DNA of 64,000 bases from Carnegiea gigantea (Eukaryota > Streptophyta > Magnoliopsida > Caryophyllales > Cactaceae), in the NCBI GenBank assembly GCA_029747015.1, contig JAKOGI010000003.1, positions 1,954,001-2,018,000 of the forward strand, read 5' to 3'. The position numbers were made by a program, and so were the translations under genes. The stretch's first letter is position 1; the number at the start of each line of letters is the position of its first letter. The notes below the pieces were generated by a model. The model searched no databases, was not told the DNA's origin, and saw only the letters and a program-made list of their open reading frames with translations. Positions 1-10,030 of the stretch are shown here, in pieces.

Positions 1-809
1 TGTATTTGTTTTGTTTAAGTTTATTCGTTTAGTTTTCATTGTTAATTTATGTTGTTTAGTTGTTTAGATTCGTTTTATTTCATTCCCTTCGTTTTGCTCT
101 TCAAGTTTATGTTCTTGTTGGTTAGTTTAGGTTTTCACGCGTTTTTCATGATTTGTTGGTAGATTGTGTTGGCTTGAATTATGATTAGCCTCTTGATGGC
201 TAATTGATCCTGTACTAGGCCTAACCACACCCAATCTATGCCTAGAACTTAGAGTTTTCCTTCACACCCGCCAAGTGTTCGATGAAATGCCTGAGAGGGT
301 TTTCATCCATATTTTTGGGCGATTGACTTATGCTGAGAGGTGAGGTCAATTTGCTAGTGTGGGAGAGGGAATGGCCGAGTTCGGGACACGAAAGTAGTAT
401 CCGAATCGAGCTAGGTCCGGGGTTGCTAGTTTTGTGGTCTAATTCGACTAACCCCACGAAAGTAGGTGGTTACGCGAGTTAGACTAGCTCATGACCCTTG
501 AAAGAGGGCTTGGGTGGTCTTTGATGATGCAACCGACCATCTCTAGTTCGTAGTGTGGTTTGGGTAGGTTATGACTCATCTTGGTTAGTTAGTTTATCCA
601 TTGGTAAAATCATAACTCCAAGTCGTTTGTTTCTGTGTTTATAACGTAGTTTAGTTCTCCCTTTTCACCCTTCGATCCTGCCTAGCTTGAGACGCTTTAG
701 TTAGCTCTGGTAGTTGAAAACACAATTCCCTGCGGACGACACCCCAAGTACTCAACGATACACCTTGCACTTGGGGTTTATAAATATTAAAACTGTTTTT
801 CTTGCAACA
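1..809 (+). repeat. Left LTR (3' part only) of TR-GAG element
   Basis: Window base 1 corresponds to base 4426 of the right-hand LTR copy, so about 611 bases of this LTR are missing to the left. The copy runs to CAACA at 805-809, six bases before the primer-binding site. Differences from the right copy are scattered single substitutions plus a small change in the last 20 bases. The inverse-oriented relative at 24852-26225 also ends in CAACA, which supports this boundary. Confidence 0.85.
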
Positions 810-815
810 AGTTTT

Positions 816-833
816 TGGCGCCGTTGCCGGGGA
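816..833 (+). other. Primer-binding site, tRNA-Asp
   Basis: The 18 bases TGGCGCCGTTGCCGGGGA are complementary to the 3' end of plant tRNA-Asp (…CCCCGGCAACGGCGCCA). They start six bases after the LTR end. This primer choice is typical of Athila/Tat-type Ty3/gypsy elements. Confidence 0.85.
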
Positions 834-941
834 ATTGGCGTTTTTCAATATTGGGGTTTACTTCAGCATTCGAGACTAGGCCTTTAGAAAATCAAAAAAA
901 ATCAAAAAATCAAAAATTTCAAAAAAAAAAAAAAAGCAAAT

Positions 942-2249
942 ATGTCTCCTTTCCACTTCCCTCAACATGAGCATGAATTGTTTTGGCAATACTATGATAG
1001 ATTACATGCTTTTCTTGCTCATTGTGGTTATTGCTTCGAGAAGTGGGAAATTTTGAACATAGTCTATGAGGGTGTGACTTGTGAGACCCGTGCTCTTTTG
1101 GAGCATTGGGATTTCTGTGCTCGAAACGTTGATGAAGCTTGGGAATTACTTGAGTGGTTGGCTAGGGATACTTATGAATTTGAGACTAGTCAATTTACTT
1201 CATCCATCCCATCCCCCTGCATTCCTAATTATACACCTCTTGCATGTGAGATCTGCCATCGTTCTGACCATGATAGTGTTTCTTGTCCCTATCGTATTTC
1301 TGCTGATGGTTTTGCTAGAATTTCTAGTATGATAGAGGCCATGAACAAGCAACAAGTTGAGTTTGCTGAGATTGTTAATAAATCGAGGGAGTATGACCTA
1401 TCACCCAAGATTGACCCTAGTTCTAGTGCTCCTAGACTTGATGTCAATCTGTGTGATGATGGTGCGTCTTTTCCTCCTCTAGAGTCCGGACTAGAGGAGG
1501 TGCTCGACCCTCCCTTACCTACTCTACCTCTTGTTGCTCCATCCCTACCTAGCACATTTAAGGACAACACTTTGACCTATCCTGATCCACCTTTCCCTTT
1601 AGCTCAGTCGACGGAGTTCGGGGTAGGTGCGACATTTTGTGTTGGTGCTAAGGTCGATGGGGATGATTTCTGTCTTGAGTCAGACGGTACTTATAGTGAG
1701 GTGCAGGATCTTGACAAGATTCTCGAGGGGGAGTCCTGTGTGGATGCTGTGGCTGTAGTTTCATCTAGTCCTGATCTTACTGACCATGTATCCCTCAACC
1801 CCCTTGATATTTCTCATGCTTCTTCATGTTCACTACCCTCCTCTTCCCCTGAGTACCATAATTTATCACTCGTTGCATGTCATGATATGCTTGAGGGGAA
1901 TGAGATAGACTGTATGGAGTCCCTAGGTGCCTTTAGAGGGTATGACCCCTCCCCTGACCCTTATAGTCTATACCTAGAGGACATGCCTGGAAAAATCATC
2001 TTTCCTATTGAATTCAATCATTCTACTGATTTTTCTAAGGCATTTGATAAATTTAGGAGAGCACTTACTATTATTTCTGCATTCCTGTTTAAGTGCTCCT
2101 ACTTACACTCATCTGAGTTGCAGGCTCAGGTGTTTGATAAACTTCTGCGAGCATTGACAGCATCTGAGTTGCCGATGCGGGTCCTGAATGCCGCCGAGGA
2201 GTGGCTGATGCTCCTCGCGCTTCCCCAACCTCGTCCTAGCGAGGTGTAG
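942..2249 (+). CDS. Gag-like protein of TR-GAG element (435 aa, CCHC zinc knuckle)
   Basis: An uninterrupted 435-codon ORF starts 109 bases after the primer-binding site, at the first ATG after an A-rich leader. Residues about 10-82 resemble the middle of a Ty3/gypsy gag domain, with a YEG(x)n ETRALLE block and an EAWELLEWLA block near residues 42-73. A zinc knuckle C-x2-C-x4-H-x4-C follows at residues 102-115 (Cys102, Cys105, His110, Cys115). Residues about 150-350 are acidic, Ser/Pro-rich and look disordered. The C-terminal 90 residues are helical-looking, and I do not recognise them. The protein presumably packages the element RNA in particles. No pol frame follows, so reverse transcription must come from another element. 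The intact frame contrasts with every other transposon ORF in the window. Confidence 0.75.
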   Translation: MSPFHFPQHEHELFWQYYDRLHAFLAHCGYCFEKWEILNIVYEGVTCETRALLEHWDFCARNVDEAWELLEWLARDTYEFETSQFTSSIPSPCIPNYTPLACEICHRSDHDSVSCPYRISADGFARISSMIEAMNKQQVEFAEIVNKSREYDLSPKIDPSSSAPRLDVNLCDDGASFPPLESGLEEVLDPPLPTLPLVAPSLPSTFKDNTLTYPDPPFPLAQSTEFGVGATFCVGAKVDGDDFCLESDGTYSEVQDLDKILEGESCVDAVAVVSSSPDLTDHVSLNPLDISHASSCSLPSSSPEYHNLSLVACHDMLEGNEIDCMESLGAFRGYDPSPDPYSLYLEDMPGKIIFPIEFNHSTDFSKAFDKFRRALTIISAFLFKCSYLHSSELQAQVFDKLLRALTASELPMRVLNAAEEWLMLLALPQPRPSEV

Positions 2250-3788
2250 TTTGGGTACATTCAGTACCCGACCTGATATACTCGTTCTCACTCTTCTCCT
2301 CCCCCCCTTCTTTTATTTTTCTTTTCTTCCCTTTTTGTTTTTGTTTAGTTGTGAATATTAGGATTGTGTTTTTGGTTGGTGATCATCTTGGGGTGAAGCT
2401 TGGTTGTTGTTGATCCGTTGTTGGCTATGATCACCAATTTTGTGTTTTTGTGGATTTTTATTGTGTTGTAATGGGTGGTGTTGTTGGATTGGTCTATATT
2501 TATTTTTGGTGATGTTAGTTTGTATTTATGTGTGATCGTGTTGTTGTTTTGGGTGAGCTTGTGTTTTTGGGAGAGTGTGTTAGCTTGTGTATATTTTTTT
2601 CGTCTTTTGTTTTTCTTGTATTTGATTTTGTTTTCTTTATTTTTGTGTGTTGGTGATGACTCATGGCTCCCAATGAGGACATTGTGAGATTTAGGTGTGG
2701 GGGTGGGGTCATCTTCCATTTTCTTCTTATTTTTGTGAAAATTTTTCATTTTTGTATAACTTTTTCATTTTTTCTCCTTTTTGTACAAATTTTTCTCTTC
2801 TTTTTGCATTTAGGGGAGTTTTTTACTATTTTGATCAGCCTTGATCCCTGATACCTTGACTATTAGCTCGTATATAAGTATAATGTGTATGATAGATATT
2901 CATCCCCAATCTGTCGTTTTAGACCTCAGTTCTAACCCCAACAGTCCATCGCAATTTTGCAATCCAGTCCTGAATTCATGTATTGTCATCATCCTGAATT
3001 CTTAGTCTTCCACGATCGACTCTCCCATTGTCTACTGCACAGTTCCCTTTACATGTGCTGGCACCCCCTTTCTTTTTCCAAAACGAAAGCAAAAACAAAC
3101 AAATTCAAGCGCTACTGGGTGTATCCCTTTGAGGCGTGACATGAGTTTGTATTGAAAAAAAAAATAATAATGGAAAGAAAAGAAAGTGGGGAAGAAAAGA
3201 GTTGGAAATGATAAGTACCCCTTTGAGGCATGCGCTGCTGGGTGTTACCCTTTGAGGCAATACTGCTACTGGGGAAGCCTGCTTTCTATGCTAGCCAATC
3301 AAAAAGGTAGCTTGTGTCAATTGCGTGGGATTGAGTTTGGTTTTGGTAGGCTTAGTTTCAGGGTGATGATACACTTGCACACTAGGCACCAGGATGGATT
3401 CAATATTCTCATGCGTCGTGGGGTGAAAAGCTGATGTCTGGATGCCATTCTTTGGGATGATGTGTCCTGAAATGCATATAATACCTGTGTACAGACTGAT
3501 ATTTGAGCTACTAGGTGGTTTTGGTTGATTCGATTGTGTACAGTTTATCCCTATGTATATATTGTGTTTTGCTACTTTTATTTTTCGATTTTTTGTTTCT
3601 CTTTTCTTTGTTTTTTCTTTTTTGAGATTTTATGGGTATATCTTCTGCAAACCCTCACGAGACCTTACTCGTCCACTTGGGGTAACCAAGGGGTTTAAAG
3701 GGCTTATTGCATACGCTAAATGCAATCGCGATTCCTGCGAAAGTGAGTTAGGTTTCTAGATTAGTTTTCTTTTGTTTTGCTCGAGGAC
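2250..3788 (+). other. Non-coding interior of TR-GAG element
   Basis: About 1.5 kb between the gag stop and the polypurine tract has no retroviral pol motif in any frame. It starts T-rich (2280-2860). It contains a second copy of the polypurine core TAGGTGTGGGGGT at 2691-2703, and three imperfect copies of a segment around CCCTTTGAGGC between 3106 and 3262. I see no credible coding region. Confidence 0.6.
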
Positions 3789-3795
3789 GAGCAAA

Positions 3796-3814
3796 AGATA
3801 GGTGTGGGGGTATT
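3796..3814 (+). other. Polypurine tract of TR-GAG element
   Basis: A purine-rich stretch with core AGATAGGTGTGGGGG lies directly before the right LTR start (TGTTAGGCG at 3815). It occupies the position and has the composition of a plus-strand primer. Confidence 0.75.
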
Positions 3815-5233
3815 TGTTAGGCGATAATTTGTCGCATTTTACGTGCCCTTTTCACCTAATCTTAGCTCGTATAATAACGTAATCTTTAGAGTTTTTCTTG
3901 TTTTATTAAGTATTCTTTGAGATTTTTACTTGTTTTGTTTATTCTTACAGGTAATAAGTTGAACCAAGCAAATGTCGCGAAAAAGGGCAGAAAAGGATCA
4001 AAACAGGCGAAAAGGCGGAAAAACGGGAGCCAGCCGGGACGACCGGCCAGCAAGGTGGCACGGCCACCCCGTGCCACGTGGCACGGCCGTGCCACAAGGC
4101 ACGGTGCAGCCGTGCCACCTAGGCACGGTCGTGCCCCCCTTTGTTTCTTTCGGTTCTTCGCGGCCCGCCTTGTCTTCTATTTAATCCTCTTTTCTCGACC
4201 TTGTTCGGGGCTTCTTCTTCGACTTCCTTAGGGTAGTTTAGTTTAGGTTTTTAACCAATAAAAACCCCTTTGAAGGGATTAGATTAGGATTTTAGTTGTT
4301 TGTATTTTGGGGATTCAAGCTTGTGGATTTCAAGTTCTTCAATCAATTCAAGCATAAGTTTCCCTCTTCCTTTTCTCTATTTATTTCATTGTTGTTCTTG
4401 TTTATGTTTTGTTAATTTTAATTCTTGTATTTGTTTTGTTTAAGTTTATTCGTTTAGTTTTCATTGTTAATTTATGTTGTTTAGTTGTTTAGATTCGTTT
4501 TATTTCATTCCCTTCGTTTTGCTCTTCAAGTTTATGTTCTTGTTGGTTAGTTTAGGTTTTCACGCGTTTTTCATGATTTGTTGGTAGATTGTGTTGGCTT
4601 GAATTATGATTAGCCTCTTGATGGCTAATTGATCCTGTACTAGGCCTAACCACACCCAATCTATGCCTAGAACTTAGAGTTTTCCTTCACGCCCGCCAAG
4701 TGTTCGATGAAATGCCTGAGAGGGTTTTCATCCATATTTTTGGGCGATTGACTTATGCTGAGAGGTGAGGTCAATTTGCTAGTGTGGGAGAGGGAATAGC
4801 CGAGTTCGGGACACGAAAGTAGTATCCGAATCGAGCTAGGTCCGGGGTTGCTAGTTTTGTGGTCTAATTCGACTAACCCCACGAAAGTAGGTGGTTACGC
4901 GAGTTAGACTAGCTCATGACCCTTGAAAGAGGGCTTGGGTGGTCTTTGATGATGCAACCGACCATCTCTAGTTCGTAGTGTGGTTTGGGTAGGTTAGGAC
5001 TCATCTTGGTTAGTTAGTTTATCCATTGGTAAAATCACAACTCCAAGTCGTTTGTTTCTGTGTTTATAACGTAGTTTAGTTCCCCCTTTTCACCCTTCGA
5101 TCCTGCCTAGCTTGAGACGCTTTAGTTAGCTCTGGTAGTTGAAAACACAATTCCCTGCGGACGACACCCCAAGTACTCAACGATACACCTTGCACTTGGG
5201 GTTTATAAATATTAAAACTCTGTTTTTCATGCA
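3815..5233 (+). repeat. Right LTR of TR-GAG element (about 1.42 kb)
   Basis: It begins TGTTAGGCG immediately after the polypurine tract, and its last 0.8 kb repeats window bases 1-809. The same family, in inverse orientation and as a solo LTR, lies at 24852-26225. A GC-rich palindrome array occupies 4042-4136, in the likely U3 region. The last few bases differ from the left copy (GCAATG rather than GCAACA), so the 3' boundary is good to about three bases. Sequence of a LINE ORF1 starts immediately after. Confidence 0.85.
4042..4136 (+). repeat. GC-rich palindrome array (GGCACGGCCGTGCC-type) inside LTR
   Basis: Several overlapping copies of GGCACG / CGTGCC, including the 14-base palindrome GGCACGGCCGTGCC, are packed into about 95 bases, ahead of a possible TATA element near 4172. 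The related solo LTR (25940-26045) keeps CACGGCCGTG-type palindromes at the equivalent place, so the block is a family trait. Confidence 0.7.
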
Positions 5234-5869
5234 ATGCCTTCTTGGACGCCTGCACACCACTCTTGCCTTCAACCCAAGAGCCTTGAAGTCAATCCTCAGG
5301 AACGTATGGAAGCCGAGCAAAGGTCTAGTAATAAGGGATCCTGACACCAATCTCTTCGCTTTCCAGTTTTTCTCTGCTGCAGACAAGGACTTTGTCCTGA
5401 ATCAGGGACCCTGGGACTTTAATGGAGGCATCCTCCTTCTTCAGCAAATGACCAATCTGGAAGTGCCCTCTGAAGTTGAATTCTGCATAGCGCGTTTCTG
5501 GGTGAAGGCATATGATGTCCCTGGTGAGAAGCAAACTATCTCTTTTGCCCAGGTTTTAGCCTCCAATACTAGTACCTTTGTTAGCTGTGATGAGGCCACC
5601 ATGTTTAGGGTTGATAAAGCCCTTTGTTTCTAGGTGGGTATCGATATCTCAAAACCATTGAGAAGAGGCATACACATCCAAATTGCAGATAAGCAATTGT
5701 GGATTAGATTCAACTATGTTAAGCTTTCGGAATTCTGTTATAGGTGTGGCAAGCTGGGACATGTACTTATTAGCTGTGACCTGATATCCAAAATTAAGGA
5801 TGAGGCTAATCTCCAATATGGAGCATGGATGCATGCCTCTCCCCTGAAATCGAGATGCTGTAATGCTTG
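5234..5869 (+). pseudogene. LINE ORF1 remnant: DUF4283 and CCHC zinc knuckle
   Basis: The frame opens inside a DUF4283-type RNA-binding region (LLGRLHTTLAFN, then KGLVIRDPD, then FVLNQGPWDFNG). It hits a stop at 5631-5633, then continues in the same frame through LRRGIHIQ to a complete zinc knuckle C-x2-C-x4-H-x4-C (CYRCGKLGH, near 5740-5785). It stops again at 5868-5870. DUF4283 followed by a knuckle is the normal ORF1 of plant L1 LINEs, where it binds the element RNA. The N terminus is missing at the LTR junction. Remnants of the ORF1 tail continue to about 6190. Confidence 0.8.
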
Positions 5870-6194
5870 AGCAGAGCTGCTCGAGGAACGAAAGCTGTAT
5901 ATGGCTTTTAAGAACAAGACATAATCGTCCAAAGCCCGCGTAAAGCTACTCTATGATAACCCAGCATTTTTGGATACCCCTCGTCAGCCCTCCAGCAGCA
6001 AACGTGGAAACATCACATATGGTCATTGATTCGAACAACGTGGTGCAAACTGGCTATGAGGTATTTAAGAGGAAGCAAGAAGATGCCAGATTAAGCCAGG
6101 GTGTGAACCGTAACTCTAAGCAAGCTAAAGAAACTATTGATACCAGCGACATTGGTCTTTCGGCGGAGGTTGCCCGGCAAGCGCGCCTAGCACC

Positions 6195-6660
6195 ATGAGT
6201 GTCCTATGCCTCAACTGTCGGGGTTTAGGCATGATCCATACAGTTGCTGATCTCCGTGGGCTGCTGCGGTCACTTGTGCCTAAAGTGGTCTTCTTATCGG
6301 ACACCAAAAAGAGTAAGTCTGAAATGGAAAATATATTATCTAAGCTTGGTGACTTCTTTGGTATTTTCGTGGATGCTAAAGGACGAGCAGGTGGGTTGGC
6401 CCTCCTTTGGAACAAGCTAGTGACTGTCGATCTACCCTCCTGCTCGTTACGTCATATTGATGTTTCGATAACTGTTGAGGGTGATGCTCCTATTTATCGG
6501 AGAATGGTATTATCGTCGAGGAAGGGCTGGACTGCTACTGTGCTAACGCAGAACGGTCCTTACTCTTCCCAAATGCTTTTGTTTCTCACATCGACTTCAA
6601 CATCTCAGATCATCTTCCTATTCTTCTAAAGTGTCACTCCTGTATTGACAAGAGGAGTGC
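6195..6660 (+). pseudogene. LINE ORF2, endonuclease domain with internal deletion
   Basis: ORF2 starts with MSVLCLNCRGLG, the usual N-terminal block of the plant L1 apurinic-type endonuclease. It continues through FLSDTK and GRAGGLALLW. After about 110 residues the sequence jumps, in another frame, to the end of the domain (FVSHIDF, SDHLPILLK). By comparison with the usual domain, roughly 100 residues of the middle, including catalytic segments, are missing. The product could not nick target DNA. Confidence 0.75.
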
Positions 6661-8800
6661 TCGAAAAAGGCAATTTATGTTTGAGAACATGTGGTTCACT
6701 GAGCCTGCATGTGAGGACGTGGTGACCGCAGCCTGGTCCTCTACCTCGCATGCTAACGCAGTGGATAATTTGCTGTCTAACCTAAGTAAATGCTCAGATG
6801 AACTTAACAGTTGGAACAGGACGAGCTTTGGGAATGTTAGTGAGCAAATCTGTGATCTTGAACAACGCCTAAAGTCTCAGCGCGATGCTCCTAGTCGTCG
6901 TCAGACTTTAGCTCTCATCCGTGATGGGCGATCCATGGAGGAAATCCTCTAGTGGCAACGAGTCCGATCTAACTATCTCAACTTTGGTGATTCCGATGCC
7001 AGGTGGTTTCATTCCCGTGCCAACATGAGGTGAGCAAAGAATATGATTTTTGGGTTGAAAGATGCAAATGACGACTAGTGTACGAGGGAGGAAGATATCA
7101 CTAATATTGTTACTACTTATTTTGAAGAGCTCTTTAGCACTTCCCATCCCAATGGCCTCAATGATGTACTAGATTGTATATAGCCTAGGGTCACGGAAGA
7201 AGCCAATGATGTGCTCTGCAAGCCCTACACACATGATGAGGTTGACCAAGCCCTCGCTGAAATGCATCCTCCCAAAGCTCCCGGGCCGGATGGTATGAAT
7301 CCCTTTTTCTTTCGGAAATTCTGGGATATTATTGGACATGATGTCTCAGCTGCCGTCCTCTGTATTCTTCACGGCCATTCGATTCCTCCCATGCTAAATA
7401 AAACTTTTGTTGCGCTCATACCCAAAAAAGCCAAACCGGAGTCCATTTCTGAGTTCAGGCCCATCAGCATTTATAACGTCATCTACAAGCTGGTTGATTA
7501 GGTAATTGCAAATCGTCTCAAGCCACTATTGCTCCGTATCATCTTAGACATACAGGGAGCTTTTGTCCAAGGAAGACTGATCAAATCCTGCATGCAATGC
7601 TTGGCAACTCTAGTGCAAATGGTACAATGGCCGTTAAGTTGGACATGTCAAAAGCTTTTGACAGGGTTGAGTGGCCCTTCCTGGCCAGTATTATGCTTAG
7701 GCTGGGCTTTCTCCAACAATGGGTTGATCTGGTCATGAAATGCGTCAAATCTACATCATTTTCTTTCATCATAAATGGAAACCCCCTGTGTCTATGTTAT
7801 CCCAAGTCGAGGCATCCGGCAAGGGGACCCTATCTCCCCTACCTCTTCCTGTTTTGCTCTGAAGGCTTCTCTGGCCTTTTGAGCCGAGTAGTTGTAAGGG
7901 CCTCCTTTCGGGATTTTTCAATATGTCACACTGCTCCTGTCATCTCTCACCTCTTGTTTGCAGATGACACTATGATATTCTGCAATGCACTCCAGGACCA
8001 GGCAATCGTTCTCAAGGAAATCCTCAAAAAATATGGACTGGCCTTGGGGCAAGCAGTGAATTATGCGAAAACAGATGTTGTTTTCAGTAAAGGAGCCTCA
8101 GTTGAGAGCACGAATCAGATTACCCTCTGTCTGGCCTCGGGTCTTGTCTCATGACAAGTGTTTTGGTGCCTCCACCTTCGTTGGCCGGTCTAGGAAAAAA
8201 CTGTTTTTATTTTTGATTGACTGTATCAAAAAGCAGCTATCGGGCTTCAGGGATAGATTGATTTCGTGAGCAAGTAGGGAAGTGCTGATAAAAGCAGTTG
8301 CTCAAGTCATCCCTACCTACATTATGAGTACTTTCAAACTATCTAAGAAACTATACCACACTATTCAGTCATCGATAATCCGCTTCTGGTGGGGCCACAA
8401 ATAAGAGGATCGTAAAATCCATTGGTTAAACTCCTCTCGACTATGTGGTAGCAAAGATGATGGGGGCCTTGGTTTTCAGACATGGTCCTCTTTAATGATG
8501 CCCTCCCAGCCAAACAACTATGGTGACTTCTGAAGGATGATGGCTCCCTTGTCGCACAAATCATGCGGGCTAAATACTACCCAGATGTGAGCTCTTTGCA
8601 GCATCCTTGGGTTCCCGTCCGAATTTTACGTGGAGATGTTTAATGGAAGCAACGCAGGTAGTGCTCCGTGGATCGAGATGGCTTGTGGGAAACGAGCAAA
8701 AGCTGAATGTTTGGGATGACCGTCGGCTCCCTCGCCCACATTCATTTAGACCCATCACCCCTGGACCAATCAATGAGGTAATCTTCGAGTCAGTGACCTC
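6661..8800 (+). pseudogene. LINE ORF2, reverse transcriptase domain (broken)
   Basis: The linker (FENMWFTEPACEDVV) leads to RT blocks KAPGPDGMNPFF near 7275, LIPKKAKPE near 7420 and FRPIS near 7455. KLDMSKAFDRVEW follows near 7630, and the catalytic LFADDTMIF near 7960 is intact. Stops at 6950-6952 and 7499-7501 and several frame changes break the domain into pieces. After 8150 the thumb and connection regions are recognisable only in fragments. Confidence 0.8.
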
Positions 8801-8967
8801 ATAGATCATGGCGCGGCTTCCTGCCGCGCTGACCTGGTAAGATAAGTTTTCCTTCCCTGCGATGTTGACCTCATACTCAGCATCCCTTGTGCGACTCTTG
8901 GCCGGACGACAGACTTATTTAGCATCACCATTCACAGGGGCTTTTCACGGTTCGTACTGCTTGCCAC

Positions 8968-9951
8968 ATGCTCAACTCCGAGGCTCTTACTCATGCTGGG
9001 TCCTCTTCGACAAGGGACAACTTCTTGTGGCGTGCTATATGGCGCTGCAAAACTCCCCCGTATCAAGCTTTCCGGTTGGCGCACTGCATCTCGAGTCCTC
9101 CCTCGGCCATGGCTATTGCCCGATGCATACCCCACTTCTCCATGAGTTGTAGTATCTCCGGGCATATGGAGGAGACGGATACTCATGCTGTTCTAAGCTG
9201 CCCCCTCGCATCCCAGGTTTGGCAAGGCTGCCATTCTGACACATCTCTGTGGACTGAGCCTTTCCGAACCCTCGCTGATTGTCTCGATAAAGCAAGGCAC
9301 TCCCTCGACGAAGGCGGCTTTGGGAATTTCCTAGCAGTCCTATGGGAATGCTGGAATGTACGCAATCGTTTCATTTTTGGCACCCCCGACCGGAATCTGA
9401 GCAAACTGGGGAAAAGAGCTATGGACTTTGTCACCTCCTTCCGTCAAGCTCGGCGGGCCGAAGCCTCTCTGCAACCAGCTAGACATCCCCCTTCTTGGGC
9501 CCCCATGGCCAGATATCTCAAGTTAAGCTTTAATGGGTCCGCGCTTCACAATGGATTCTGGGGATGGGGTTTTGTCCTCCGTAACCACAATGGAGATGTT
9601 GTTCTTGCTGGCGCAAAGCATGGTACCCACTCTTCTAGGCCCATCATCAAAGAAGCAAGGTCGTGCCTATTCACGATCAAGAGTGCCTTCACTTTTGGTG
9701 CCCGTAGCCTTATTGTTGAAGGAGATTGTCTTCCTTTGATTACCAGTCTTGAGCCCCACCAAGTTCACGATGACACTGTTACTCTTTTTGTTAGAGATAT
9801 TCTTTCTTTCTCTGCACGTTTTGATTTTGTTCGTTGGTCCTTTGTCAAGAGAGGGGGTAACAGGGTAGCCCACGACATCACCCACAGACAACCTTTTTGT
9901 CTCGAGGGCAAGTTATGGGAGTCTATAGTTCCCAAGGATGTAGCGTCCTAG
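8968..9951 (+). pseudogene. LINE ORF2 C-terminus: zf-RVT and RNase H-like domain
   Basis: This 327-codon open piece starts within a zf-RVT region (FLWRAIWRCKTPPY near residue 18, with C/H residues to about 75) and ends in a plant L1 RNase H-like domain (KLSFNGSAL, WGWGFVLRN, VEGDCLPLI, GNRVAHDI). The first catalytic aspartate, normally in a KLNFDGS block, reads Asn here. The piece is long and open but cut off from a working RT. The nominal ATG at 8968 is internal, not a natural start. Confidence 0.75.
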
Positions 9952-10016
9952 GCCTTGGACAACATGTACGCTTTTATTGATGGCAATTTAACATAATACC
10001 CCCCTTTTTCCTATCC

Positions 10017-10030
10017 AAAAAAAAAAAAAA
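10017..10030 (+). other. LINE poly(A) tail
   Basis: Fourteen A residues close the LINE 3' UTR about 65 bases after the ORF2 stop. Confidence 0.75.

Larger units (their letters stand above)
1..5233 (+). mobile_element. Non-autonomous LTR retrotransposon (TR-GAG type), left end cut by window edge
   Basis: Two direct LTR copies (1-809 partial, and 3815-5233) flank an interior with a tRNA-Asp primer-binding site, one gag-like ORF and a polypurine tract, but no protease, reverse transcriptase, RNase H or integrase. By eye the LTR copies differ at only about seven bases in roughly 800 aligned bases, which indicates a recent insertion. The tRNA-Asp primer and the gag type point to the Ty3/gypsy Athila/Tat group, whose autonomous members would have to supply the enzymes. 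The first 0.6 kb of the left LTR lies outside the window, so the target-site duplication cannot be checked. Confidence 0.85.
5234..10030 (+). mobile_element. L1-type LINE, decayed, left part lost
   Basis: The order is that of a plant L1 LINE: a DUF4283 plus zinc-knuckle ORF1, then ORF2 with endonuclease, reverse transcriptase, zf-RVT and a plant-type RNase H-like domain, a short 3' UTR and a poly(A) tail at 10017-10030. The 5' end is missing where it meets the TR-GAG LTR. Stops, frameshifts and a deletion in the endonuclease show it is dead. No target duplication can be tested because the left end is absent. Confidence 0.85.

Noticed and set aside
242..457. 71-codon minus-strand frame, repeated at 4667-4882
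   Set aside because: It occurs only because the LTR is duplicated. It lies inside LTR sequence and has no known domain.
3886..4231. Overlapping Arg/Pro/His-rich frames on both strands
   Set aside because: They arise from the GC-rich palindromes in the LTR, not from selection on a protein.
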